Assembly: GCF_900324485.2 (NCBI RefSeq)
Contig: NC_046648.1
Coordinates: 2,149,501 to 2,213,500 of the forward strand
Direction of reading: 5' to 3'
DNA: 64,000 nucleotides
DNA from: Mastacembelus armatus
Taxonomy: Eukaryota > Chordata > Actinopteri > Synbranchiformes > Mastacembelidae
Below, in pieces: positions 54,801-64,000 of the stretch. The number at the start of each line of letters is the position of its first letter. Within the stretch, counting starts at the first letter, position 1. The notes beneath the pieces were generated by a model. That model saw only the letters and a program-made list of their open reading frames with translations, was not told the DNA's origin and searched no databases. Both the position numbers and the translations under genes were made by a program.

Positions 54801-56752
54801 CCTCAAGTCATACTGTCTGGATACATAAAGAGAAAGTCAGATTATTAACTTAATTATTAACAACTTATTATTAACAAAATTAGCCATTGTATGTCTTTGA
54901 CTTTGTTAAACAAAACAAGGGGTGCATTTCATTTTTCAATGCCTGGGTTCTAACCTGACAATGCCATCCTCTGCAGCGCTCCAGAAGGTGTTGGGCCACA
55001 TAGGTGCTGTGGCGATGCGTTTGACTCTATTGGTATGATCAGAAAACATATGGATGGTTTCCTTCACAGTCAGGTCGTGCACGTGGACCTTGGTGTCGGC
55101 TGCACCTGTTACCAAAATTCTGTCCCCGGAGTGAGGGAGGAACTGTATTGGCAGACAAACACACCAGACTGTTGAGTACATAGATGGAATCTCATGAAGG
55201 TCTGCTTTTTAAAGCATATAATAATACAATTTCTGCCTATAACTAAAAACCTAAGGCATTAATAAAACCTTTACATGGGCACTCACTGTACAAGACCAAT
55301 CCATTAATCTTCCTGTTTGAATCCTGTGAATTAAAGTCTCTATTGTCTTTAGACTTTACCTCCTCATTATGTCAAAAAGTCTCTCCAGCTTTTTATCTCC
55401 CAGGCTGTCTGTTGTGAAATGACAGTGGTACGCCTTTGTGAGAATTCTTTTGGGTGAAAATTGCAATAAAACCATTCCCCAAACTCGTTCAGCATAACAG
55501 AGCATTCAATGGCCAACAGTGCCACCTAATGGGCAACAAATGAATTTATAACAGAGACTCATCTACCCAACTATTATATACCTGTTTACAGAGTATTTAC
55601 CAAAGGATAAAAAAAAAAAAAGAATGAGGTGAGGCAAAATTATATTATATTCATTTTCCAATCAGTCCTACTTACCTTTACAGAAAATATATTTGCTGCA
55701 TGACCTGTGTGCATAGCTGTAAGCTTCTTGTGTCTTAATGGATCCCAGATGATGGCATGTTGATCATCTGAGCCTGAAGCCAGTAAACTAAACACAAAAA
55801 GAATCACGATGAAGCAAGCAACAAAATTTTTAGGCTTTGTAATCAGAAGCAGAATCAGACGTACTTTATTAACCCCTTGCAGGATACTGTTTTGTACCTG
55901 TGTTAATAGTTAAGTTAAAAATAAAAATAAAATACAATAATAGATTAAATTAAAATAAACTCATCTTTAAATACAGAAAATAAAAACATACTAATTTGAC
56001 AGTATTTAAAATAGACATATTTTGAGTACAGATAAGGCATAATTTACAGATAAAATGCCAGTAATGCCATGTACAATGTTCTAATATAAAACATGGTACT
56101 ATATGTAATAGCTAATGTTATTTTATGTTGTTGATTTAAATCAAATCCTCTTTGTGCGCTGAAGGTCTCTATGGTAAGGCAAATTTTTAAGTGCTTCAAA
56201 AGCTATTCTGGAAGTATACATATCCCATTGCTGTATTATTTCAGCAATTAGCAATGCAGTAGCAACTTTCGAAAGGCCCCTGTATACAAAATAACTAAGA
56301 ACACGATTGTCTGATATAGTTGCCAGTGATCCCAGGTCAGAGATGAAATTTTAGGTTTTGAAAACTTACTCTCCTCGTTCATTCCACTCTAAACAGTTCA
56401 CACAGCCAGTGTGGCCCTGTTGAAAGACAGGGATGATGTGTCAGTAAAAAAAGATACAACAATATACAGAAATAATTTCTCTGTGCGTCCCTTACTTTTC
56501 CACAGCTCTCTCCATCTCCAAAGACACACACACATTCATGTCTTACTATAGTTATGAGGACACTCATAGACATAATGCATTCCCTAGACCCTAATTATTA
56601 TAACCAATTGCCTAACCGTTAGCCTTACCCTAACCTAAACCTACCTCTACCCTTAACCCTCAAAAAAATCACTTGAAGTTGTGAGGACCAGCCAAAAATG
56701 TCCACACAACAATGGTATCAGAATAAAACATGTCCACACAACCATAGAAAGA

Positions 56753-56809
<57 letters not shown>

Positions 56810-57238
56810 ACAGGTTGCCACTGACCTGAAGCTCAGCCTCCAATCCAAGTCTCTTGATGAAGGGGTCAGTCACATGATGTAACCTTTGGAAGCCTGATGC
56901 TCTCTTGTCCTGAAGACACAAATCTTATCATGTGGATCATATACAAGAAGAAATGTACAACAATGTAAACAATCCCTATAGTTGGAAAGAGTCGATTTAA
57001 GTTGCATCCCCTGAAATAAATAGCCTGGCCAGCCAGACCCACTCCTTTTTTTCATTAGCGAAAGAGTGTGAAACTCATCATTTGAAATGGAAATTCTTTG
57101 TACAGAATAGAAAAAGAGTTAGTCTAGCTGGCCAGGCTATGATCTTTACCTCTACATATGGGAAGCACTGTTGATCTGGCAGGCACTCACCCTGATTTGT
57201 CTGTGCAGGATATCTCTGGTGATGTTGACAGTAGACAT
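51540..57238 (-). CDS. wdtc1: WD and tetratricopeptide repeats protein 1 (adipose homologue, DCAF9)
   Basis: Substrate receptor of the CUL4-DDB1 ubiquitin ligase that restrains adipogenesis (Drosophila adipose). Exons (minus): 57191-57238, 56826-56909, 56370-56416, 55676-55787, 54955-55142, 54634-54816, 54406-54500, 54139-54254, 53969-54044, 53771-53867, 53514-53684, 53181-53416, 52710-52878, 51867-52059, 51540-51737. All phases close; 670 residues (human 677). N-terminal WD40 repeats (GHTGCVNCLEWNE, SGSDDQHAIIWD, DRILVTGAADTKVHVHDLTV, FVRLYDIRMIHNYR), a TPR block (LEKIKQQANDAFARQRWTQA to LKAHFRLARCLFELKYVSEA), then C-terminal WD40 (YIVSGSDDGSFFIWEKET, DPVVRLWNPRPE) and a serine/acidic tail DDEDSSEGQVQCRTS. 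The start MSTVNITRDILHRQIR fits human MAKVNITRDLIRRQIK. Confidence 0.96.
51808..51843. repeat. (GT)/(CA)n microsatellite
   Basis: A TGTG patch, then about 15 CA units, in the wdtc1 intron between exons 14 and 15. Confidence 0.9.
55838..55890 (-). repeat. retroposon 3' tail fragment
   Basis: AATCAGACGTACTTTATTAACCCC: on the minus strand GGGGTTAATAAAGTACGTCTG, resembling the tail at 14975-15040. In a wdtc1 intron. Family not assigned. Confidence 0.4.
56545..56712. repeat. dispersed repeat with telomere-like CCCTAA units
   Basis: Flanks GTTATGAGGACACTCATAGA and GTTGTGAGGACCAGCC enclose degenerate CCCTAA/ACCCTAACC units. This is a known type of teleost dispersed element, not a real telomere. 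In wdtc1 intron 2. Confidence 0.6.
56754..56814. repeat. (CA)n microsatellite
   Basis: About 25 or more CA units next to the telomere-like repeat, only about a dozen bases beyond the wdtc1 exon 2 donor. Confidence 0.95.
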
Positions 57239-58324
57239 CGCCTCACCACAAAACATAAAGCAGGGTCACGGCTGGAGGTTCCAGGGGTCAGAGCTCAGAT
57301 GACATTTACTCTGTATTTCTGGAGAATAAGCTGTAAAGAAACATTAAGACAGGCTAGATAAACGAGGACAGACTCTCATCACAAGGCAGCGACATTACGT
57401 TGTTTTAACGTCAGCTAACTAAACAACAACAGTATGTACAAGTTTGGCAGCAAAAAATGAATTAGTCTTTAAAAACAGCTGAAACATGAACTTGTGTATA
57501 ATGTTAGCTGCTGTACAGACAAGACACTGGGTTTCCTATCGTCAACAACGAACACGTTAGCTAACTGGCTAATGCTAGCTATGCAGCTCTCTCAGTTTTA
57601 TAACCGAGTGACTTTTCTACAAAACACCGACAATGATTAAACCGTTAAAGCACTGCTGGCCTGCCAGAATCGTTAGCCACCTATGCACCGGGCCTTTAAG
57701 AGACCTGTCGTTTACCAAGGAGCAGCCGTTAGCTTATTTGCGTTACCTTGCTAGCTAAACAAAACGTCTACTTAATGTCACGTTAACGTTTGCAACGCTT
57801 TAGTCGTAAGTGACGGGTGTTGAATAAACCTCACCGCTTTCCTTTAACTCAAAAGGCTTCTGTCAAGAAATGTCCATTTGATAAACGTAATAAATACCAT
57901 TCTATGAGTTTGTTGACAGGTTTCTCGCTAACAGCGTCTCTGACTTCGACATAACCCTGCTCACGCAGAACACTTCCGGTCTACGTTTTTTCAAAATAAA
58001 ATCATTCTTTTCACATATGACAGCTGGCACTAATATACATTAGTAAAAAATATACATTTTATTCTATTACATAAAAGTAGCTACCGAAAGCAATTCAACC
58101 AACCGTCAAAGCAATTATACAGTTTATACAGTATTTTTAGAGAAATTAAAAAGAAAAACTGACATGTAATGTTACACAGTATACCAAGAAGTGAGGAACA
58201 GTTTGACTGTAAATTAGTCCAACAGGGGACATAGATCAGTTGTGTGATATGATGATACTTCAGTGGCAGCTTAAAGAAGTAAAGATAACTTTCATAGCCT
58301 CGGATCTGATTAATATATCGTACA

Positions 58325-58446
58325 GTAGGCCCAAACCTGTTCTCTGAGGCATGACTCTCAGCACGGTTTGAATCTTGGCCTACTTTCAGCAATATTTTAA
58401 CACAAGAGGTCTTCAAGGAATCATTTATATGTTCTAATGACATTTC
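58325..58446. repeat. unclassified direct repeat, copy A (hairpin-forming)
   Basis: About 120 bases matching 60335-60449 in the same orientation at roughly 85% by eye. The left half folds: GTAGGCC pairs with GGCCTAC, and CAAACC with GGTTTG, around a CTCTGAGGCATG loop. Not recognised as a named transposon, SINE or RNA gene. Confidence 0.75.
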
Positions 58447-60334
58447 ACATAGCAGGTAAAGTCTATTCTAGTTTATTCTCGAACTAAAAAAAATTCACCT
58501 GATGTTGCAAGTTTTATTTCATCTATTGCAAAAATCCTGACTTGCAGCTTATGTTTCACTGTATGGTGGGGGTTATTACTAAGGTTTTACAAGTGTTAGC
58601 ACAGATGTCCCAGCTTCCTACAACAGACAGTGTTTATGATATTTTCAAAGGAAGTTTTAAAATAAAGAACAATGAGCAGATGTAGTATTGCTAATGAAAA
58701 CTACACTATTTCTTAATTAGTTTATTGCTGTTAAATATGTAATAAAATACTACTATTTTGTATATATTTTTATTGTCAGATACTACTTAAAATGTTGGCA
58801 TATGTTGTAACGCTTTTGAACCTTTTCCAAAGTATTATTTTCTAGGTTATTCTGCCCATCTCAACGGAGTTTGGTTGGGTTTGTTCGTTTTATGCTTGTG
58901 GAGTTGTATGCGGTCATATGACAAAATGAACCGGGTCATCTTTTATTGCGGCAGCGGCTCCATTACAATAAAAGTTTTACTAGCACTCTCTGCCTTAGCT
59001 TCTGGGCTGCAGCCAGCCAATGTAAGCATTGGGAAGCATATACCTTTCAGACAAGAAAATCTCAAGCGGTTTTTCAGAAGACGTGAGCCGTCACTGTGTA
59101 CCGGGCGGTTCTGTGATATTAAACAAACGCGTTGTGTCGTTGATGCGTTGTCTGCCATCAGAGGGGGGGACTAGCGGAACAACAGCGGATGGTACAGATT
59201 CGGCGTCGGTTGCCAGCCTGAAACCGAGATTTGTTACTGCTTCGCGTGTTTATGCCAAAGGAAAGGTAAAATAAGCCTGTCGTGAGGTGGGACAGCTCGT
59301 TTTGCGGCAGCAGCGTGAGTACGAACAGAGATTTGTAGATTTGCGATGGTGTTCACTGAGCAAACGGCAGCGTTGTTAGCCGTTAGCTAAGGTTAGCTTA
59401 TTAGACGGAAACGGATTTGTCGTGGATTAGCTTAAATGGTTAACGGTGTAGTGTATCTCAAGAGAAAAACTTGGAGATGAAACCGTGGAGAAACGAAATT
59501 CTATCATGAGATATTTTTTTTGCCAAATTCAGTCTAATTTTCAGACACGTTTGTCTGTTAGCTGATCGCCTCCGTGGCTGGTTTAGCGTTAGCGATTGTT
59601 TTCCTTTATGAATTAGCTACTAGAGAAGTGGATTTGTAACAACCAGGCGACAGCTGCTTGCACCCATCAGTAATCACATTCCCTCGCCACAAATAATGCA
59701 CAGCTTCCTGTAACCCCTTTGGGACATACATGTTTGTGTAACACATTATGTAACTCTTAAGACTTGGGCTCATGTTGTTATTTTTGTTGGTGCCCAGAAA
59801 AGTCTGTCGAGGTTGTGTAAGACATGTTGAGTTTAAAAGGTGAGCAGATCAGTCATTAGGTAGCAGCTGTCCAGCCCTACACTATGGGTGTTAAGTTCAT
59901 AATGTGCAGTGTGGAAGAGAGGAGCTGGTGGTCAGTGGACAAATCGTGAAAACATACCAGCCTCTTTCATCCGTTGTCCAGTCAACTAGTTATATAACAA
60001 CAATAGATTCTCAGACTGTCTTTTATTTGTTGTTTTGAGTGGGATGCAAACTTGCGTGGCTACTGGCGATTTAAAATGGTTATGTGATTCAAAAAACATT
60101 AAAGGAAGCCAGTTTCACTGTAAATTAGAGTCCAGTTGCCACTACTCAACTTCTACTCAAAAAAAGATGTGCCACCTTTAACTCAGATCTGATACTTTCT
60201 GAGTCTGAGACTTTCGTAATAAGATATTATACAGTATTTTAGGTCTGAACAAAAAACTACAAATCTCTAACATTCCTTCATTACAGCCTGTCTCAGATCT
60301 TTCGGTTGGTTTCTTTTCCATTAGTCTACAGGCC

Positions 60335-60449
60335 AAGGCCCAAATTGGTTCTCTGAGGCATGCCTCTGAGCACGGTTTGAATCTTGGCCTACTTTAAGCG
60401 ATATTTTAACACGAGGTCTACAAAGAATTGTTTATGTTTTAAGTCATTT
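60335..60449. repeat. unclassified direct repeat, copy B (hairpin-forming)
   Basis: Second copy of the repeat at 58325-58446. The hairpin is kept with partly different pairs: GGCCAAG (60331-60337) with CTTGGCC, and the loop now a perfect palindrome GAGGCATGCCTC. Lies in the presumed first intron of cep85. Confidence 0.75.
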
Positions 60450-60526
60450 GTTACTCAAAAAACATTAAAACATGTTTTTAATTGATCTTTTCCTCATTTA
60501 AATCAGTTGATATTACGTCGCATGGA

Positions 60527-63500
60527 ATGACAACCTCACAGAGATATATTGAATCCAAACCAGCGGGTGAGTTGGCACCCTATTGTCAACATGCTTAAGT
60601 TGTGTTATTTCAGCATGTGTTTATATTCTCTTCTGTTGCCATTGTCCTGTTTTACAAATACACATTAGCTCGCTTTGCTGACATGGAGTGGCAGACACCA
60701 GCTGTGTCAGAGAAGTTCCAAAGCCGCTTTGGCCGCCGGCCTGGAACATCGGACAGTGGGGACACTGGTCTTGGCACTTCAGCATCTGACAGCGCAGAAG
60801 GTAAGGACGTTTGCTCGTATTGTGTAACAGTGTGTTGAAGTCTGTTTGTCAGCCATTGTGGTCCGGTTTGCTTTAATGTGGCTGATAATTTAACTTGTAT
60901 ATTTTTAAACCGGCAGTCAATTTGACTTGAAAGGTGATAACGTTAACATAATGTGAGAAGCCACACAAGGCCCTTAGATTTAGCACCAACACCATTTTTT
61001 TGTGATGTGGCAAAAACACTTTGTCTTTACGTTTGTGGTATTATTCTTGTGACTATTTATAGATTGAGAAATAATGTCTATGACCTATTGTTGGTGCTCA
61101 GGAGATTTGCAGAGGTAGATTAAAGTCCTAGTGAAAAAGGTCCCAAGGCTGTCCTGCACTGCTGTGGTGTTGAGGCTGATTTAGGTGATGAATTGTTATG
61201 ATACCAGAACTGGACAGCCTAAATGGAAACTGGACCTGCCCCTGTGGTGTGCAATATCTCATTCAGCATGTTTTTATAATATTATTGTGATTAAAATTGG
61301 AATATCCCAGTGGAGAAAATGTGGAATTCCACTGGAAAGGGTGTATGTAATACATTTATCCAAATATACGATGAGTGGAAAAACTAACAGATGCACGGTA
61401 TCAGACAGGTTCCATGTAATGGTTGTCCAGCTGGGACAAGGCAGGAAATGCTATAAAATAATAGACTGAAAAAATATCAGAGTTGTCTTCATACCAAGTT
61501 ACATTTATCTGTGTAAATGATAACTTACATCTGACAGGATTGCTTTAATACATCATTTCTTTTGCCATTTGTAGTGGGTCTGTACTGAGTGTCAGTAGTT
61601 CTCATAACTACTACATAACATGTGTTTATCAGTGTTTTCCTTATTGTTATAGTTTATTAAATAGTCTTTGCTCCCCAGCCCCTGTCAGTCATATCCTTAA
61701 CCTGAGAGATAACCTGTGGAGAAAAAATAGTCATGGCAGTAGATCCACATTTCCTACATCTTCTGAAGAACCTCTTCTTAAGGGGTTGAGTTTTACAGCA
61801 TCCTACAAACCCCAAACACTGCAATCACACAGCTCAGGTCTAGTAAAACAACATTCCTAGAAAAACAATGCTGCTGAGCTTCTTATCAGATACTTCAGTT
61901 GTTAGCTTTGTATGATTTTGGCCAACCCCATTCATTGTGTATGTTGTGTGTATGTGTTATTGTCTGGATGGATTTTGGTTATAGCTGTTGTCTTTGTGTT
62001 GGGAATGAATGTAAGTGCTTCTTACAAGCCTCATTTGTTGAGTTACGACTGTTGTGCCTGTGCCAGTGCTGCTAAGGCTTTGTGTAGACACCTAAACTGA
62101 CAACAGTGCTTAGCAACAGGACAATTAATCCCACATTTAGTCACAATAATGACCTGTTATAGATAGTACTGCATTTCATACTTGAAATACGAATCAAATA
62201 GTTTACAATACCAGATATTTTTGTTTAATAATCAACTTTACATCTTATTTTAGTTGATTGGTGTGAATCAAACCAATACATTTTAAAGCTGCAGGTAGTT
62301 CTTATGTTTTTTTACATGCAAAGGCAGGAATGTCTGTGGAGCATACATACATCAAAACTTCTTACAGAGTAGTTTAGACTTGTTCCAGCCAGTCATAAAT
62401 CTGCAGAGCCAGGAGGCTTCTTTTAACATGATGTAGAGCTTGATGTAGTTTTCTAATGTTCATGCCTTTTTACTGATGATTATTTTTCTCTGCGACTGAA
62501 AAGAGTTTTTAGTTGAATGAAATTGAGGTTTAACCTGTTCAGGGAAAACATACTTGTCTCAGTCTTCATTTAGGATGTACACGTGTGTGATGTGTGTTAC
62601 AGTGGGAGGAGGCAAGGTGCTTAAATAAGCGGCACCCACAGATCACTCCGTAACTTGAGAGGTGTCCTATAAATATCCCTAACCTTTCCTGTGTATGCCT
62701 GTTTGTATGTGTTTGCTCAGACCTTGGTACTTGCTGGTTTGGCTGTTTGAGGGAAATAAAAGTTTTGGGGACAGGGCACGTCTGCTACAGATTTACGTCT
62801 TGGCATCAGAAGTTGGTTCAGTGCGACCCAGAAATGCAGAAGACGGACCATTGCTTTGATTTAAAGAAATTCACAGCTGAGTTCACCTCAGTACAGCTTT
62901 AGAAAAAATGCCAGAGCTAATAACATGTTTGTTACGTTCGAGTGACTGTCAGGTTTTCAGACTTCAACAGGTCTCTCAGGTATGTAATGCGTTTCAAATC
63001 AGAGTTATGTAATTTCAAATTGTGTTGAGGCTTGTAGAGATGTCTGTAGATCAGTTGCAGTGATTTTGCTGTGTTCCTAAAAGTTCTTTGTAAGCATAAT
63101 GTGATCTCTGAGGTTTCCAGATGAAGACTGTTAACATTTTTATGCATGTTTAGTGAAGTGGATTACATGTATAATTTGTGTGTGTATCTTCTTTGTGTGG
63201 TGTTGATGGAAAATTAAAAGAGTTAAAAAGGAACACTTTCAGTCAGCTGAATTTTACAGTGCAATATGATTGTCTTACATATAAACCCAGTGAGATTACA
63301 GGCAGAGCCAGGTTTATTATGATATCTATATCTATATGTTTGTTAATTATGTAACTGTGCACTAGTTTAATTCTAATAAAAGCCTATTCCCTGAGTTGAG
63401 TCAGTCAAAGCGATTTAATTCTCTCAGTGGTGACACCTCATCATCAAAGTAGGCCACCCATAAACTGTGCTGCATCTACTTTACATCACTTACTGAAAAT

Positions 63501-64000
63501 AGAGAAAATTGCCTGCAGTGGTGCTCCAAATATTCCACACTGATTTAACAACAATGATCTGAATAGTTAATAGTGAGAGAATAATGCTGATTGCAGTTTC
63601 TAATAACTCTGTTTTTCTTTTCCACTTTGAAGATTATTGCAGTTCCAGCAGCAGCCCCTCTTTCCAACCCATCCGCAGTCAGATCCCCATACCAACTGCA
63701 CATGTCATGCCATCCACGGCCGGAACCCCGGCCTCTAAGCCTCACTCATGTGTCCAGGAGGAATTCCGGTCCTCTGTTGATGGGCACAGGTCTTCCTCTG
63801 GCTCCAGAACCCCAAGCGCCTCCACCTCAAAGTCTTCGTCTCTCTCCAAATCAGCATCTTCGCCCAACTTGGATGCTGAGGCTGGGGTGGGGGGTGAGCC
63901 TGTGGGACCAAAGCCAGATTGCCTGAGCCGCTATCGCAGCCTTGTCAATGGGCTGGACCACTCGCTTTTCCCAACAGATCACACACGAGTGGATGAGGGC
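60527..64000 (+). CDS. cep85: Centrosomal protein of 85 kDa, 5' part (partial)
   Basis: Centrosome protein that binds and inhibits NEK2A to keep centrosomes together and interacts with STIL in centriole assembly. Only the N-terminal part is in the window; exons 60527-60566, 60669-60800 and 63633 to beyond 64000, linked in phase 1. Seen: MTTSQRYIESKPAG, then MEWQTPAVSEKFQSRFGRRP, DSGDTGLGTSASDSAE, DYCSSSSSPSFQPI and IPIPTAHVMPSTAGTPASKP. These run parallel to human CEP85 (EWQTPVISEPFRSRF, DSGDTAIGTSCSDIAE, IPTAHVMPSTLG). A Ser-rich segment and CLSRYRSLVNGLDHSLFPTD follow. The coiled coils of the family lie beyond the edge. The start is inferred: a two-codon upstream ATG (60522) ends in a TGA that overlaps the chosen ATG. 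Transcribed away from wdtc1. Confidence 0.9.

Larger units (their letters stand above)
57239..60526. other. wdtc1 promoter, gap and cep85 5' region
   Basis: 57.2-58.0 kb is the wdtc1 5' UTR and promoter side. 58325-58446 holds one copy of an unclassified direct repeat. 58.85-59.3 kb turns CpG-richer and probably contains the non-coding first exon of cep85; a possible donor GTAAAA lies near 59265. 60335-60449 holds the second copy of the direct repeat, in what would be cep85 intron 1. No other gene seen. Confidence 0.5.

Noticed and set aside
56581-56665. Interstitial telomere
   Set aside because: CCCTAA units are degenerate and lie within a known type of dispersed fish repeat.
58081-58443. 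120-codon minus-strand frame as a gene
   Set aside because: No recognised domain; part of it lies in the direct repeat and the second copy breaks the frame.
58325-58446. H/ACA snoRNA reading of the direct repeat
   Set aside because: An H-like box follows the first hairpin, but no sound 3' hairpin and no ACA at the right place in both copies.

Overview
The window is vertebrate nuclear DNA, almost certainly from a ray-finned (teleost) fish. The genes are intron-containing with short GT-AG introns. The encoded proteins align over their full length with human 1p36.11 proteins. The repeats are of fish type: a Tc1 transposon, an hAT MITE, a DANA-like tRNA SINE, fish LINE tails and many CA/TG tracts. 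No prokaryotic operon, CRISPR array or retroviral element was seen.

Layout from left to right: pigv (minus, 211-2063); arid1a (minus, 20 coding exons, 4390-19322, with a CpG-rich promoter to about 19.7 kb); a gene-free, simple-repeat-rich stretch (about 19.8-22.7 kb); gpn2 (minus, 22683-24947); gpatch3 (minus, 25772-29327, its first intron holding an hAT MITE and a SINE); about 6 kb without genes carrying LINE and DNA-transposon remnants; nr0b2/SHP (plus, 35343-36263) with a TATA box and a near-consensus IR-1 (FXR-type) element upstream; kdf1 (minus, 38876-41724); a trophoblast-glycoprotein-like LRR receptor gene (minus, 43296-44676); tmem222 (minus, 45710-49473, its last intron holding a 1.63 kb Tc1 element); wdtc1 (minus, 51540-57238); and the 5' part of cep85 (plus, from 60527, running off the right edge).

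For ten genes I joined exons by hand at GT-AG sites. In the nine complete genes all exon phases close and the total is an exact number of codons: pigv 505 aa, arid1a 2365, gpn2 313, gpatch3 511, nr0b2 259, kdf1 395, TPBG-like 410, tmem222 183, wdtc1 670. The exon coordinates are therefore better supported than single open frames. The genes are not a pathway. They are a conserved neighbourhood of separate housekeeping and regulatory functions: chromatin remodelling, GPI-anchor synthesis, RNA polymerase assembly, bile-acid feedback, epidermal differentiation, Wnt-related signalling, CUL4 ubiquitin ligase substrate choice and centrosome control. Compared with the human locus as I recall it, the arid1a-pigv, nr0b2 and wdtc1-tmem222 segments are inverted, and nudc, sfn and zdhhc18 are absent from the corresponding gaps.

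I found no clear new multi-gene system. The most open item is a pair of about 120 bp direct repeats with a conserved hairpin flanking the presumed cep85 first exon. The nr0b2 promoter elements, the split-exon TPBG paralogue, the 37-residue polyglutamine run in ARID1A and the young but broken Tc1 copy also deserve a second look.
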